A DNA stretch of 41,520 nt from Candidatus Eisenbacteria bacterium (GTDB lineage Bacteria > Desulfobacterota > Binatia > DP-6). Location: positions 1-41,520 of the forward strand of contig DATJZY010000173.1 in assembly GCA_035577985.1 (NCBI GenBank), written 5' to 3'. The notes beneath the pieces were generated by a model. The model ran no database searches. It worked only from the letters and a program-made list of their open reading frames with translations, and was not told where the DNA came from. Position numbers and translations under genes: made by a program. Shown in pieces: positions 8,743-16,344 of the stretch (within the stretch, counting starts at the first letter, position 1; each line of letters starts with the position of its first letter).

Positions 8743-8773
8743 CCGCTCCTCCGCCGCCGAGCGCCGCCGGCGG

Positions 8774-9457
8774 TCAGCCGCCGAGGCCGTGGAGGCAGAA
8801 CTCCCAGGCGTCCTCGGCCGTCACACGCGCCCGGGAATTCGGGACGAAGCGGTTCATGAGCCAGCCGTACATGACGGTCTGCTGGATGAGCAGTGCGGCT
8901 CGCTGCGTATCGGTCACCTTGAGGGACCCGGCCGCGGCCGCCGCCTTGATCACGTCGACCAGGAGTCGGGAGATCGGCGCCATCGCCGCAGCCAGGCGGT
9001 CGGGATCCTTGAGCGCGAGCTGGAACGAGAACTCCGAGATGGGGACGCGGTTGTGGGCGCCGCGCTTGCGACGTGTCCCGAGAGGCTCGCACCATTCGTG
9101 GAGACGGATCGTGAAGGCGCGAAGTCGCTCGAGCGGCTTGGACTCGGACTCCACGGCGGCGTGGAGATCCTTGAGCGACTCGCGGATGGTCTCCTCGAGG
9201 AGCGCGAACAGCAGCTCGTCCTTGCTCTCGAAGTACTGGTAGAACCCTCGCAGCGACTGCTTCGAACGATCGACGACCTCCTGGATCGTGAACTGGGTCG
9301 TGCCCCTCTCGTCGATGAGCGCGAACGCGGCGTCCAGGAGTCCCTGAACGCGCAGCTCCGCGCGGGTGCGCGCGGCGCTGAGGCTCTTCGATACCGCACG
9401 GTGCCGCCAGCTGGGTCCGTGCCCGTCTTGCGGGTCGTCGGTTCTAGCCATGGCCAT
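8774..9457 (-). CDS. TetR/AcrR-family transcriptional regulator
   Basis: A 227-residue protein. Residues about 35-85 form the TetR DNA-binding domain: LLDAAFALIDERG, then TTQFTIQEVVDRSKQSLRGF and YQYFESKDELLFALLEE, the usual HTH-plus-FYxYFxxKxxL pattern. The remainder is an all-helical ligand domain. Two ATGs occur (9457 and 9451); AGGAGG lies 11 bases upstream of the first. It is divergent from the LLM oxidoreductase at 9570, and the spacer carries a 29-bp dyad (9478-9506) that I infer to be its operator. The context suggests it senses an intermediate, often an acyl-CoA or the hydrophobic substrate, of the downstream catabolic block; the ligand is unknown. Confidence 0.9.
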   Translation of the reverse strand: MAMARTDDPQDGHGPSWRHRAVSKSLSAARTRAELRVQGLLDAAFALIDERGTTQFTIQEVVDRSKQSLRGFYQYFESKDELLFALLEETIRESLKDLHAAVESESKPLERLRAFTIRLHEWCEPLGTRRKRGAHNRVPISEFSFQLALKDPDRLAAAMAPISRLLVDVIKAAAAAGSLKVTDTQRAALLIQQTVMYGWLMNRFVPNSRARVTAEDAWEFCLHGLGG

Positions 9458-9477
9458 CCTTCACTTACCCTCCTGGA

Positions 9478-9506
9478 ATTGCATTCTCGCAGAACGAGAA
9501 TACAAT
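9478..9506. promoter_or_regulatory. 29-bp dyad operator overlapping a divergent promoter
   Basis: The arms read ATTG-N-ATTCTCG and CGAGAAT-N-CAAT around a five-base centre (CAGAA). They are perfectly complementary apart from one pair (9482/9502). The same bases contain a sigma-70-like promoter reading right: TTGCAT (9479-9484), 16 bp, TACAAT (9501-9506). A repressor bound here would block transcription of the LLM gene and, by position, of tetR too. It is the most AT-rich patch in the neighbourhood. Confidence 0.65.
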
Positions 9507-9569
9507 CGCCAGCGCCTTCGGCCGCCGCAAACGTGGGGGACAGCTGGCGCGGGGGCCAAAGGAGACCAG

Positions 9570-10523
9570 GTGCGGATCGGCCTGATGATCGGCCCGGACA
9601 GAGGGCGGTACCGCCACAAGGTGGCGCAGCTCGTCGCCGACGCCGAGGCGGCCGAGGAGACCGGCTTCGCCTCGATCTGGGTGCCCCAGGTCCCCGGGGA
9701 CTTCGACGCCTTCACCGCGATCACGCTCATGGGGCGGGCGACCGCGCGGATCGAGCTCGGAACCGCGGTCGTGCCGATCCAGACTCGCCATCCGATCGCC
9801 ATGGCCCAGGCGACGCTGTCGAACCAGGCAGTGTGCGAGGGTCGCTTCACGCTCGGCCTGGGCACGTCGCACCACTGGATCATCGAAGACATGCTCGGCC
9901 TCCCGTACGAGCGGCCGGCCCACCAGATGCGCGACTACCTGGAGGTCCTGAACGCGGCCCTGCGCGGCCCGGGCTCGGTGGACGTCGAGAACGACGCGTA
10001 TCGCGTGCACAGCCCGATCGACGTCACGGACCAAAGTGCCAATCCCGTGCTGCTCGCGGCCCTGGGTCCGGTGATGCTCCGTCTCGCCGGCCAGCACGCG
10101 TCGGGGACGATCCTGTGGATGGCCGACGAGCGCGCCGTCGCGGAGCACGTCGTCCCGCGCATCACGAAGGCAGCGGCCGAGGCTGGACGGCCCGCGCCGC
10201 GAGTCGTCGCCGGGGTCCCGATCGTCATCTGCCCCAACGACCGGGTGGACGAGGCGCGGACGTGGGCGAATCAGGTGCTCGGGCAGGCCGAGATCAGCCC
10301 GAACTACCAGCGGCTCCTCGCGCGAGGCGACGCCGACGACGTGGGCCACATCCTCGTGGCGGGGGACGAGTCGGCCGTCGGCCGTCGGCTGCGCGCCTTC
10401 CGCGATGCGGGGGCCACCGATCTCGCAGTTCGGGTCCTCCCGTTCGGACCACACCGCGAGGCACGCGTCGAGTCGCGGAATCGGACGCTCGCGTTCCTCG
10501 CCTCCCTGTGTCCGGAGCTGTGA
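9570..10523 (+). CDS. LLM-class (luciferase-like) F420- or FMN-dependent oxidoreductase
   Basis: A 317-residue TIM-barrel flavin/F420 enzyme. The start is GTG 9570, with AAAGGAG upstream; the frame is open further left but that part lies inside the operator and tetR. Family signatures are RIGLMIGPDRG at the N-terminus, AEETGFASIWVPQVPG, the RIELGTAVVPIQTRHPIAMA strand-loop, and RFTLGLGTSHHWIIEDMLGL. This pattern fits the mycobacterial-type F420-dependent LLM group, but FMN use is equally possible from sequence. It could hydroxylate, reduce or carry out a Baeyer-Villiger-type step on a cyclic substrate; diketocamphane monooxygenases belong to the same superfamily. It is the first gene right of the TetR operator and convergent with the reductase at 10546. 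Confidence 0.85.
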   Translation: MRIGLMIGPDRGRYRHKVAQLVADAEAAEETGFASIWVPQVPGDFDAFTAITLMGRATARIELGTAVVPIQTRHPIAMAQATLSNQAVCEGRFTLGLGTSHHWIIEDMLGLPYERPAHQMRDYLEVLNAALRGPGSVDVENDAYRVHSPIDVTDQSANPVLLAALGPVMLRLAGQHASGTILWMADERAVAEHVVPRITKAAAEAGRPAPRVVAGVPIVICPNDRVDEARTWANQVLGQAEISPNYQRLLARGDADDVGHILVAGDESAVGRRLRAFRDAGATDLAVRVLPFGPHREARVESRNRTLAFLASLCPEL

Positions 10524-10545
10524 CGCCCGTGCGGGGCCGCGTCCG

Positions 10546-11562
10546 TCAGCGGTCGTAGTCCACGACGACCTCGCGGCTCGTGGGAATCGACTGGCAGGTC
10601 AGGATCCATCCCTGCTCGACCTCGTCGGCGTCCAGGGCGTTGTTCGCGCGCATCGTGACCGTTCCTTCCGTCAGGTAGGCCATGCAGGTCCCGCAGTTTC
10701 CCGCCTGGCACGCGAACGGTGGATTGAGACCCGCACGCCGCGCGGTATCGAGAATGGTATCGCCGGGCTCGTACCGAACGCGGCGTTTGCGGCGTTCGAG
10801 CTGGATCGTGACCGACTCCGTCTCGGATTCCGTGTCTGCGGCGCGTGCGTCGTCGGGTAGCTCGAAGCGCTCGATGAACAGGCGAGCCGGATCGACCCCT
10901 CGCTGATCCAGACCGGCCTGGACGACGTTCATGTACGGCCCGGGCCCGCACACGTAGAAATCGGCCTGCGTCCGGCTCCCGACGAGCGCAGCGCACGCCG
11001 CCGCGTCGAGGAATCCCTTCTCCGAGTCGAGGTGGTGATGCACCGAGAGGCGACCGCCCGATCCCGTCCGCAAGCGTTCGATGGCGTCGGCAAAGATGAC
11101 GCCGTCGGGGCCGCGGTTCGCATACACCAGGGCGATCTCGCGCGCCGTCCTCGCGAGCGCGCTCTTCAGGATGGCGAGGACCGGAGTGATGCCGCTGCCC
11201 CCCGCGAACGCCACGATCGGAGTCGGGGCGGCGCGCAGCACGAAGACGCCGGCCGGGGGCATCACGTCGATCGTGTCACCCGTGGCGAGCGCGTCGTTCA
11301 TCCAATTCGACATCTTCCCGCCGGGCACGCGCTTGACCGTGACCGTGAAGGGATCGCCCGTGTCCGGCGAGCTCGACATCGAGTAGCAGCGGACGATCTG
11401 CTCGCCGCCGATCGTCGCGCGGAACGTGCAGAACTGCCCGGCGACGTAGGCAAAGCGGGCCTCGAGTGCCGGAGGGATCTCGAGAACGAACGACCGCGCG
11501 TCGCTCGTCTCGTCGACGACGTCGGCCACCGTCAGGGGGTGGTAGCCGTGTTCTCGCAGCAT
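10546..11562 (-). CDS. Ferredoxin-NAD(P)H reductase with C-terminal [2Fe-2S] domain (PaaE/KshB type)
   Basis: About 338 residues from ATG 11562, which has GGCGGAG upstream; a GTG at 11628 would add 22 poorly structured residues and leave almost no divergent promoter. Domains in order: an FAD-binding beta-barrel with RCYSMSSSP (RxYS motif), an NAD(P)-binding domain with AGGSGITPVLAIL and YVCGPGPYMNVV, and a plant-type ferredoxin domain with CQAGNCGTCMAY and a last Cys in ILTCQS. This is the layout of phenylacetyl-CoA epoxidase reductase PaaE and 3-ketosteroid-9-alpha-hydroxylase reductase KshB. No oxygenase partner of those two systems is in the window, so it may feed electrons to the P450s or to the di-metal oxidase at 15627. 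It is divergent from the acyl-CoA dehydrogenase. Confidence 0.88.
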   Translation of the reverse strand: MLREHGYHPLTVADVVDETSDARSFVLEIPPALEARFAYVAGQFCTFRATIGGEQIVRCYSMSSSPDTGDPFTVTVKRVPGGKMSNWMNDALATGDTIDVMPPAGVFVLRAAPTPIVAFAGGSGITPVLAILKSALARTAREIALVYANRGPDGVIFADAIERLRTGSGGRLSVHHHLDSEKGFLDAAACAALVGSRTQADFYVCGPGPYMNVVQAGLDQRGVDPARLFIERFELPDDARAADTESETESVTIQLERRKRRVRYEPGDTILDTARRAGLNPPFACQAGNCGTCMAYLTEGTVTMRANNALDADEVEQGWILTCQSIPTSREVVVDYDR

Positions 11563-11659
11563 TGGACGCTCCGCCGGGCACGGGAGCGCGGTCGATGATA
11601 GGACGACTTCGGGCTTTTGCAAGGTCACTCTCGTCTGTTACAAGTACAATTCTCTTTTC

Positions 11660-12703
11660 ATGGATACCCGCGATACGCTCGAACAGGCCGAGCTGCGGCG
11701 CACCGCCCGCCGCGTGGCTCGCGAGCTCGGACCGCGTACCGTGGCGGACCTCGACGATCGCAAACGCAGCGAACGCCTCGCCGAGGCCGTGCGCAGCGCC
11801 GGGTGGCTCGAGCTGCGCCACAGCGCGGGCGACGGCGATCCGCTCGCCAGCGGCGTCGAAGCGGCCATCATCGCCGACGCGCTGGGCGAGGCCGTCGCCG
11901 ACGTGCCCTTCTCCGGGCCGATCCTCGCCGCGGATCTCGCGCGCCGTGCGGGCGTGCGCCCCGTCGACGGAGCCGTCGTCGCCTTCTCCGCGGACCTGAT
12001 CGATGCCGCCGTGGTCTCGCGCGCGGTGACGGACACGGCGATCCTCGCCGTCGACCACGCCGCACGGGGGCCCGTCGCGGCGTACGTCCTGGTTCCCGAA
12101 GGCGACGGCTACCATCTCGCACTCGCGACGACGGATGGCGCGAACGACGGCGCCGACCTCACTCGGGCGATCCGCCCACTCCCCGCCGGCACATCCGTGG
12201 TCCGGGTTCCCGACCAGTCCCGGCGCCTTACCCACGAAGATCTCGACGCGTGGGCGGCCCTCGGTCTCGCGCTGACGAGCGCAGACATCGTCGGGCTCAT
12301 GCGCGGCGTGCTCGACCTCTCGGTCGCCTACGCGAAGGACCGCAAGCAGTACGGCGTCGCCATCGGAACCTTCCAGGCCGTGCAGCATCTCCTCGCCGAG
12401 GCTCGCTGCCTGATCGAGGCGGCGTTCAGCGCCGCGCTGTATCCCGCGTGGGCCGTGGATCAGCTCGCTCCCCACGATGCCCGCGCCGCGGGGCGCGTCG
12501 CCAAGGCCTACTGCGCGCGCGCCGCACGTACCGTCTGCGAGACCGCGGTGCAGGTGCACGGCGGGATCGGAAACACGTGGGACTGCATCGTGCACGTCTA
12601 CCTGCGCCGGGCGTTGCTCTCCTCTCAGTGGTTCGGGGACGACGGTGAGCAGTTGCGCCAGCTCGAACGGATCCGCCTGGGGGTGACGTACGGACTTTCG
12701 TGA
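11660..12703 (+). CDS. Acyl-CoA dehydrogenase, N-terminal half of a probable two-domain enzyme
   Basis: A 347-residue acyl-CoA dehydrogenase-like chain, weakly conserved in its first 200 residues. It has clear family motifs near the end: YAKDRKQYGVAIGTFQAVQH (FAD/substrate helix) and AVQVHGGIGNTWDCIVHVYL. The usual catalytic-Glu segment before the C-terminus is replaced by SSQWFGDDGEQ, so this half alone may be inactive. It ends at TGA 12701-12703. The next acyl-CoA dehydrogenase domain begins in the +1 frame at the same place with no start codon, and deleting one G in 12691-12693 would join both into one frame. FadE34/ChsE3 of Mycobacterium is a known fused two-domain enzyme, and ChsE1-ChsE2 is the split equivalent in steroid side-chain oxidation. 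Confidence 0.8.
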   Translation: MDTRDTLEQAELRRTARRVARELGPRTVADLDDRKRSERLAEAVRSAGWLELRHSAGDGDPLASGVEAAIIADALGEAVADVPFSGPILAADLARRAGVRPVDGAVVAFSADLIDAAVVSRAVTDTAILAVDHAARGPVAAYVLVPEGDGYHLALATTDGANDGADLTRAIRPLPAGTSVVRVPDQSRRLTHEDLDAWAALGLALTSADIVGLMRGVLDLSVAYAKDRKQYGVAIGTFQAVQHLLAEARCLIEAAFSAALYPAWAVDQLAPHDARAAGRVAKAYCARAARTVCETAVQVHGGIGNTWDCIVHVYLRRALLSSQWFGDDGEQLRQLERIRLGVTYGLS

Positions 12704-13823
12704 CTCGCCGCAGGAAGCCGAGTTCCGGTCGCGGCTGCGCGCCTGGATCGCGGAGCACAACCCGGGACTGCCGGCCTCCTCGACCGACGACGAGTACTGG
12801 GCTCGGCAGGCGGAGTGGCACACCGCGCTCTACGACGCGGGCTTCTTCGGGCTCTCCTGGCCCTCCCGCTTCGGCGGTCACGACCTGCCTGCGGTCTTCG
12901 ACGTCATCCTCGACGAAGAGCTCGCCGCCGCCGGCGCACCGCCGCGCCCCAGCCTCGGATACCTGGTCCAGGGAATCACGACGCACGCGAGCGAGGCGAT
13001 CCAGCAGCGCCTGCTACCTGGCTTGATCAGCGGCCGCGAGCGCTGGTGTCAGGGCTTCAGCGAGCCCGAAGCCGGCTCCGACCTGGCCTCCCTGCGCACT
13101 ACCGCCAAGCGCGACGGCGACGAGTACGTGATCCAGGGGCACAAGATATGGACGAGCTACTCCGACGTCGCCGACTGGTGCTTTCTACTCGCCCGTACCG
13201 ACCCCGACGTTGCGAAGCACAAGGGCCTGTCCGCCTTCGCCGTGCCGATGCGCCAGCGCGGGATCGAGCAGTACCCGCTCCGCATGATGAACGGCATCAC
13301 CAGGGAGTTCGGCCAGGTGGTGTTCGACGGCGCGCGCGTCTCGGCCGAGAACATGATCGGCAAGCCCGGCGAAGGCTGGCGCATCGCGATGACGATCGTC
13401 AGCCACGAGCGGGAACCCGGCGAGGTCGGCTACGTCGCGCGGTACGTGAAGACCGTGAAGGACCTCGAGGCGACCGTGCGGGCGAACCCCGGCGCGTTTC
13501 GCAGCGACCAGCGCGAGGCGGTCGCCTGGGCCCACGTGCAGGCGGAGATGCTGCGGCTGCACGTGCGTCGCAGGCTCTCCGAGCGTCTCGGCGGGCTCGA
13601 CCACGGTCCCGGCGGCTCCATCGACAAGATCCTCATGACGTGGGTCGAGCAGACCGTCGGAGCCGCGGCGCTCTCCGTGGCGGGATCACGCGCCGTGGTC
13701 GACGGTGACGACGTCGCGCTGAAGATCTACCTCTACGGCCGCGCCCAGAGCGTCATGGGCGGGACCTCGCAGATCCAGAAGAACATCATCGCCACTCGAA
13801 TCCTCGGCCTTCCGGCGACCTGA
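12690..13823 (+). CDS. Acyl-CoA dehydrogenase, C-terminal half, no usable start codon
   Basis: The coding frame runs from a stop at 12684-12686 to 13823 and is conserved from FRDSPQEAEF at about 12696. It contains no ATG, GTG or TTG before TTG 13023, which lies inside the domain, so the start given here (ACG 12690) is a boundary of homology, not a claimed initiation codon. Family motifs: QGFSEPEAGSDLASLRTT (FAD-binding), GHKIWTSYSDVADW, FDGARVSAENMIG and GRAQSVMGGTSQIQKN near the end. The base normally supplied by Glu in the last motif is Gly, so the catalytic Glu is likelier in the HEREPG helix segment, as in isovaleryl-CoA-type enzymes. It is best read as the second half of a fused enzyme, interrupted by a one-base change. 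Confidence 0.75.
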   Translation, partial: TDFRDSPQEAEFRSRLRAWIAEHNPGLPASSTDDEYWARQAEWHTALYDAGFFGLSWPSRFGGHDLPAVFDVILDEELAAAGAPPRPSLGYLVQGITTHASEAIQQRLLPGLISGRERWCQGFSEPEAGSDLASLRTTAKRDGDEYVIQGHKIWTSYSDVADWCFLLARTDPDVAKHKGLSAFAVPMRQRGIEQYPLRMMNGITREFGQVVFDGARVSAENMIGKPGEGWRIAMTIVSHEREPGEVGYVARYVKTVKDLEATVRANPGAFRSDQREAVAWAHVQAEMLRLHVRRRLSERLGGLDHGPGGSIDKILMTWVEQTVGAAALSVAGSRAVVDGDDVALKIYLYGRAQSVMGGTSQIQKNIIATRILGLPAT

Positions 13824-13849
13824 GTACGCCGCGCACAGAGAGGAGATCC

Positions 13850-14620
13850 ATGGACTACCCTCTTCCCCAGGCGGTTCGTGTGGAGGCCGACGGCCCGGTG
13901 CGCATCGTGCGGCTCTCCCGCCCCGAGCAGCTGAACGCCGTGAACGACGAGCTGCACTCGGGCCTGACCCGCGTCTTCCCGCTCCTCAGCGCCGACCCCG
14001 ATGCGCGCGTCGCGGTCATCACGGGGGAAGGTCGCGCGTTCTCCGCGGGCGGCGACTTCAGGCTCCTCGACCGGATGATCGGCGATCGTGAGCTGCGACG
14101 CCGGACGATCGCGGAGGGTCGAGAGCTCGTGCTCAACATGATCCGCTGCCGGGTTCCGGTGATCGCCGCGGTCAACGGCCCCGCCGTCGGCCTCGGCTGC
14201 AGCGTGATCGCGCTCTCGGACGTCGTCTACATGGCGGAGTCGGCCTATCTCTCGGATCCGCACGTGCCGGTGGGTCTGGTCGCGGCCGACGGCGGCCCGC
14301 TCACCTGGCCCCTCCACACCAGCCTGCTGCTCGCCAAGGAGTACGCGTTCACGGGAGACCGGATCGGCGCGGCGCGGGCGAAGGAGATCGGCCTCGCGAA
14401 TCACGTCTGCCCCGACGGCGAGGTGCTCGCCGCGGCGCTCACCGCCGCCCGGAGGATCGCGTCGCTGCCGCAGCAGGCGGTGGAGGCGACGAAACGTGTC
14501 CTCAACCTGCACGTCGAGCGGGCCGTGCTCGCGACCATCGACTTCGCGCTGGCGGCCGAGACCGAGTCGTTCGATACGGACGATCTGCGTGGGAACGTCG
14601 CCCGCTTCCTGAAGCGATAG
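13850..14620 (+). CDS. Crotonase-family protein (annotated-type enoyl-CoA hydratase) lacking both catalytic Glu
   Basis: A 256-residue crotonase-fold protein. ATG 13850 has GAGGAG upstream. The oxyanion-hole region is present (GEGRAFSAGGDF and AVNGPAVGLGC). In true enoyl-CoA hydratases two Glu residues catalyse hydration. Here the first position is Ser118 (GLGCSVIALSD) and the second is His138 (SDPHVPVG), with Asp147 nine residues later (VAADGG). That His/Asp pair has the same spacing as His145/Asp154 of 6-oxocamphor hydrolase. So it is more likely a hydrolase or other non-hydratase crotonase. It is 26 bp after the acyl-CoA dehydrogenase and 8 bp before a second crotonase, clearly one operon. 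Confidence 0.85.
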   Translation: MDYPLPQAVRVEADGPVRIVRLSRPEQLNAVNDELHSGLTRVFPLLSADPDARVAVITGEGRAFSAGGDFRLLDRMIGDRELRRRTIAEGRELVLNMIRCRVPVIAAVNGPAVGLGCSVIALSDVVYMAESAYLSDPHVPVGLVAADGGPLTWPLHTSLLLAKEYAFTGDRIGAARAKEIGLANHVCPDGEVLAAALTAARRIASLPQQAVEATKRVLNLHVERAVLATIDFALAAETESFDTDDLRGNVARFLKR

Positions 14621-14628
14621 GAGAGACC

Positions 14629-15474
14629 GTGGCCAAGCGAACGAGGTTTGCGGAGTACAAGGACCGCTACGCCAACTACCGATTCGAGCTGAGCGCGGAG
14701 GGCATCCTCTTCATGCAGTGCCACACTGACGGGGGGAGCCTCGTGTGGGACTGGAAGGCGCACGACGACATGTCGGACGCGTTCGCCGACATCTCCGGTG
14801 ATCGGGAGATCAAGGTCCTGATCCACACCGGGACCGGAGAGAACTACAACGCCAACTGGGGGCCCGCCACGACGGAGAAGCCCTTGTACCTCGCCATGGA
14901 CGGCCAGAAGGGTCTCCAGAAACTCGACGAGAAGGCCTGGTACGGCCGCATGCTCATCGAGAACGTGCTGGCCGTCGACGTGCCGATGATCACCGCCGTC
15001 AACGGCCCGTGCAACATCCACTCCGAGATCCCGCTCATGAGTGACATCGTCCTGGCCTCCGACGACGCCTACTTCCAGGACCTTCCGCACTTCCCGCGCG
15101 GCATGGTGCCGGGCGACGGCCAGCACGTCATCTGGCCGGCCATCGTCGGCCGCAACCGGGCGCGGTACTTTCTCCTCACCGGGAAGAAGCTCTCCGCGCA
15201 GGAGGCGCTCGAATGGGGAGCCGTCAACGAGGTGCTTCCCAGGCACCGACTCCTCGACCGGGCGTGGGAGCTGGCGCGCGAGCTCGCGAAGCGCCCTCCG
15301 CTCACGCTCCGCTACACACGCATGCTGTTCACCCAGGACCTCAAGCGCGCCTTCCTGAACGAGCTGAATCACGGCATCGCCCGCGAGATGTACGCGCAGC
15401 GCCAGTTCTTCCCGGTCGGCGGGGGAATGGAGCCCCTCGATCGCCCCTGGGACAAGGAGCCCTGGTCGCGCTGA
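14629..15474 (+). CDS. 6-oxocamphor hydrolase-like retro-Claisenase (crotonase fold)
   Basis: A 281-residue protein starting at GTG 14629, with AGGAGAG upstream. From memory of the Rhodococcus 6-oxocamphor hydrolase (CamK) sequence, long stretches agree: GSLVW followed by HDDM, DREIKVLIHTGTGENYNAN, PMITAVNGPCNIHSEIPLMS, FQDLPHFPRGMVPGDG, RNRARYFLLTG and GAVNEVLPRHRLLDRAWELA. The three catalytic residues of that enzyme (His122, His145, Asp154) map to His131, His154 and Asp163 here, all with the same offset of nine. CamK cleaves a C-C bond in a bicyclic beta-diketone. I infer cleavage of a cyclic 1,3-diketone made by the oxidative enzymes of this locus; the true substrate is unknown. It is the last gene before a hairpin and a new promoter region. 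Confidence 0.85.
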   Translation: MAKRTRFAEYKDRYANYRFELSAEGILFMQCHTDGGSLVWDWKAHDDMSDAFADISGDREIKVLIHTGTGENYNANWGPATTEKPLYLAMDGQKGLQKLDEKAWYGRMLIENVLAVDVPMITAVNGPCNIHSEIPLMSDIVLASDDAYFQDLPHFPRGMVPGDGQHVIWPAIVGRNRARYFLLTGKKLSAQEALEWGAVNEVLPRHRLLDRAWELARELAKRPPLTLRYTRMLFTQDLKRAFLNELNHGIAREMYAQRQFFPVGGGMEPLDRPWDKEPWSR

Positions 15475-15480
15475 TCCCCA

Positions 15481-15508
15481 GGCCCGCAGCCGCGCTCCCC
15501 CGCGGGCC
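15481..15508 (+). terminator. Hairpin after the retro-Claisenase gene
   Basis: GGCCCGC (15481-15487) pairs with GCGGGCC (15502-15508) around a 14-base loop, seven bases past the stop at 15474. There is no T-tract. It separates the acyl-CoA dehydrogenase/crotonase unit from the nine-gene operon that begins at 15627. Confidence 0.45.
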
Positions 15509-15527
15509 GGCACGTAATAGTCCTTCC

Positions 15528-15562
15528 CCGCGGAAGATAATCGTACTATAGAGCCGCGGAAG
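15528..15562 (+). promoter_or_regulatory. AT-rich leader with paired CCGCGGAAG repeats
   Basis: CCGCGGAAG occurs at 15528-15536 and again at 15554-15562. Between them is an AT-rich segment holding TACTAT (15544-15549), a possible -10 element. Repeat spacing of 26 bp (start to start) puts both copies near one DNA face. This is the only candidate promoter region of the nine-gene operon; no convincing -35 box is visible. Confidence 0.4.
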
Positions 15563-15626
15563 GCATGTTCTCAGAATCGGGGAATAGGAACCTGCGGCCG
15601 GGCGCGACGCGTGCGAGGAGGAAGCG

Positions 15627-16325
15627 ATGAGCGAGGTTCTGGCCCCCGCGGACTTCATCCGCGATCTGGTCGCGCGCATCGAGTCCCGCCGGACCTTCGG
15701 TCGTCACCCGCTGTGGCTCGAGATCTTCGACGGCAAGCTGCGACGCGAACGGCTGAAGGTGTTCGCCGTCCAGTTCTTCCTGCAGGTGCGCGAGTTCCCC
15801 CGCGCCGTGAGCGCGATGCACGCCAACTGTCCGTTCCCCGAGGAGCGCATCGAGCTCGCGGAGAGCATCTACGAGGAGGAGACGGGGCGGATCTCCGGCG
15901 CCAACCGGCCCCACCCGGAGATCTTCATCCGCTTCGGCGAGGCCGTCGGCGTTTCGCGCATCGAGATGGTCGAGGGCCGACCGCTGCCCGCGACCCGCGC
16001 GTTGATCGATTGGTTCGAGCTGTCGAGCAAGCAGCGCTCGTTCATCGAGGCGGCGGCGGCGATGAACCTGGCGGCCGAGGGCCAGGTGCCCGGCGCCTTC
16101 GGGCCGATGGCACGCCGGCTCCAGCAGCACTACGGGCTCAGCCGCGAGGCGGTGGAGTTCTGGGACCTGCACGAAGTTGCCGACGCGGAGCACAGCCAGG
16201 TGGGTGACAACATCGTCGTGCGCCATGCGACCGACGCCGCGACGCAGGTGCGCGTGCGCGACGCGCTCCAGCACTCGCTCGACGCCTGGTGGCACTTCTT
16301 CGACGGCATGCAGGCCGCCATGTGA
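15627..16325 (+). CDS. Haem-oxygenase-like di-metal oxidase (PqqC/TenA/CADD-type iron-containing redox enzyme)
   Basis: A 232-residue all-helical protein. ATG 15627 has GAGGAGG upstream. The N-terminal helix pattern RHPLWLEIFDG and the segment YEEETGRISGANRPHPEIF fit the haem-oxygenase-like di-metal oxidase (HDO) superfamily. Candidate metal ligands are Glu83-85, His96 and Glu151 (LAAEGQ), then His182-x3-Asp186-x2-His189 in LHEVADAEHS. The last group has the same H-x3-D-x2-H spacing as His174/Asp178/His181 of Chlamydia CADD. Known HDOs activate O2 for decarboxylation, N-oxygenation or ring chemistry. As first gene of the operon, it may carry out the defining oxidative step. The alternative is a cofactor-less PqqC-like oxidase, but the ligand set argues for metal. 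Confidence 0.8.
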   Translation: MSEVLAPADFIRDLVARIESRRTFGRHPLWLEIFDGKLRRERLKVFAVQFFLQVREFPRAVSAMHANCPFPEERIELAESIYEEETGRISGANRPHPEIFIRFGEAVGVSRIEMVEGRPLPATRALIDWFELSSKQRSFIEAAAAMNLAAEGQVPGAFGPMARRLQQHYGLSREAVEFWDLHEVADAEHSQVGDNIVVRHATDAATQVRVRDALQHSLDAWWHFFDGMQAAM

Positions 16326-16344
16326 GGCGAAGGAGAAGAAGATC

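Noticed and set aside
12679..12704. prfB-like programmed +1 frameshift (CTT followed by T, weak TGA-C stop, G-rich tract upstream)
   Set aside because: The G-rich tract is about 16 bases from the stop rather than the short spacing used in prfB, and the codon after CTT is TCG, not a stop. A simple one-base indel explains the data better, so recoding is only kept as an alternative.
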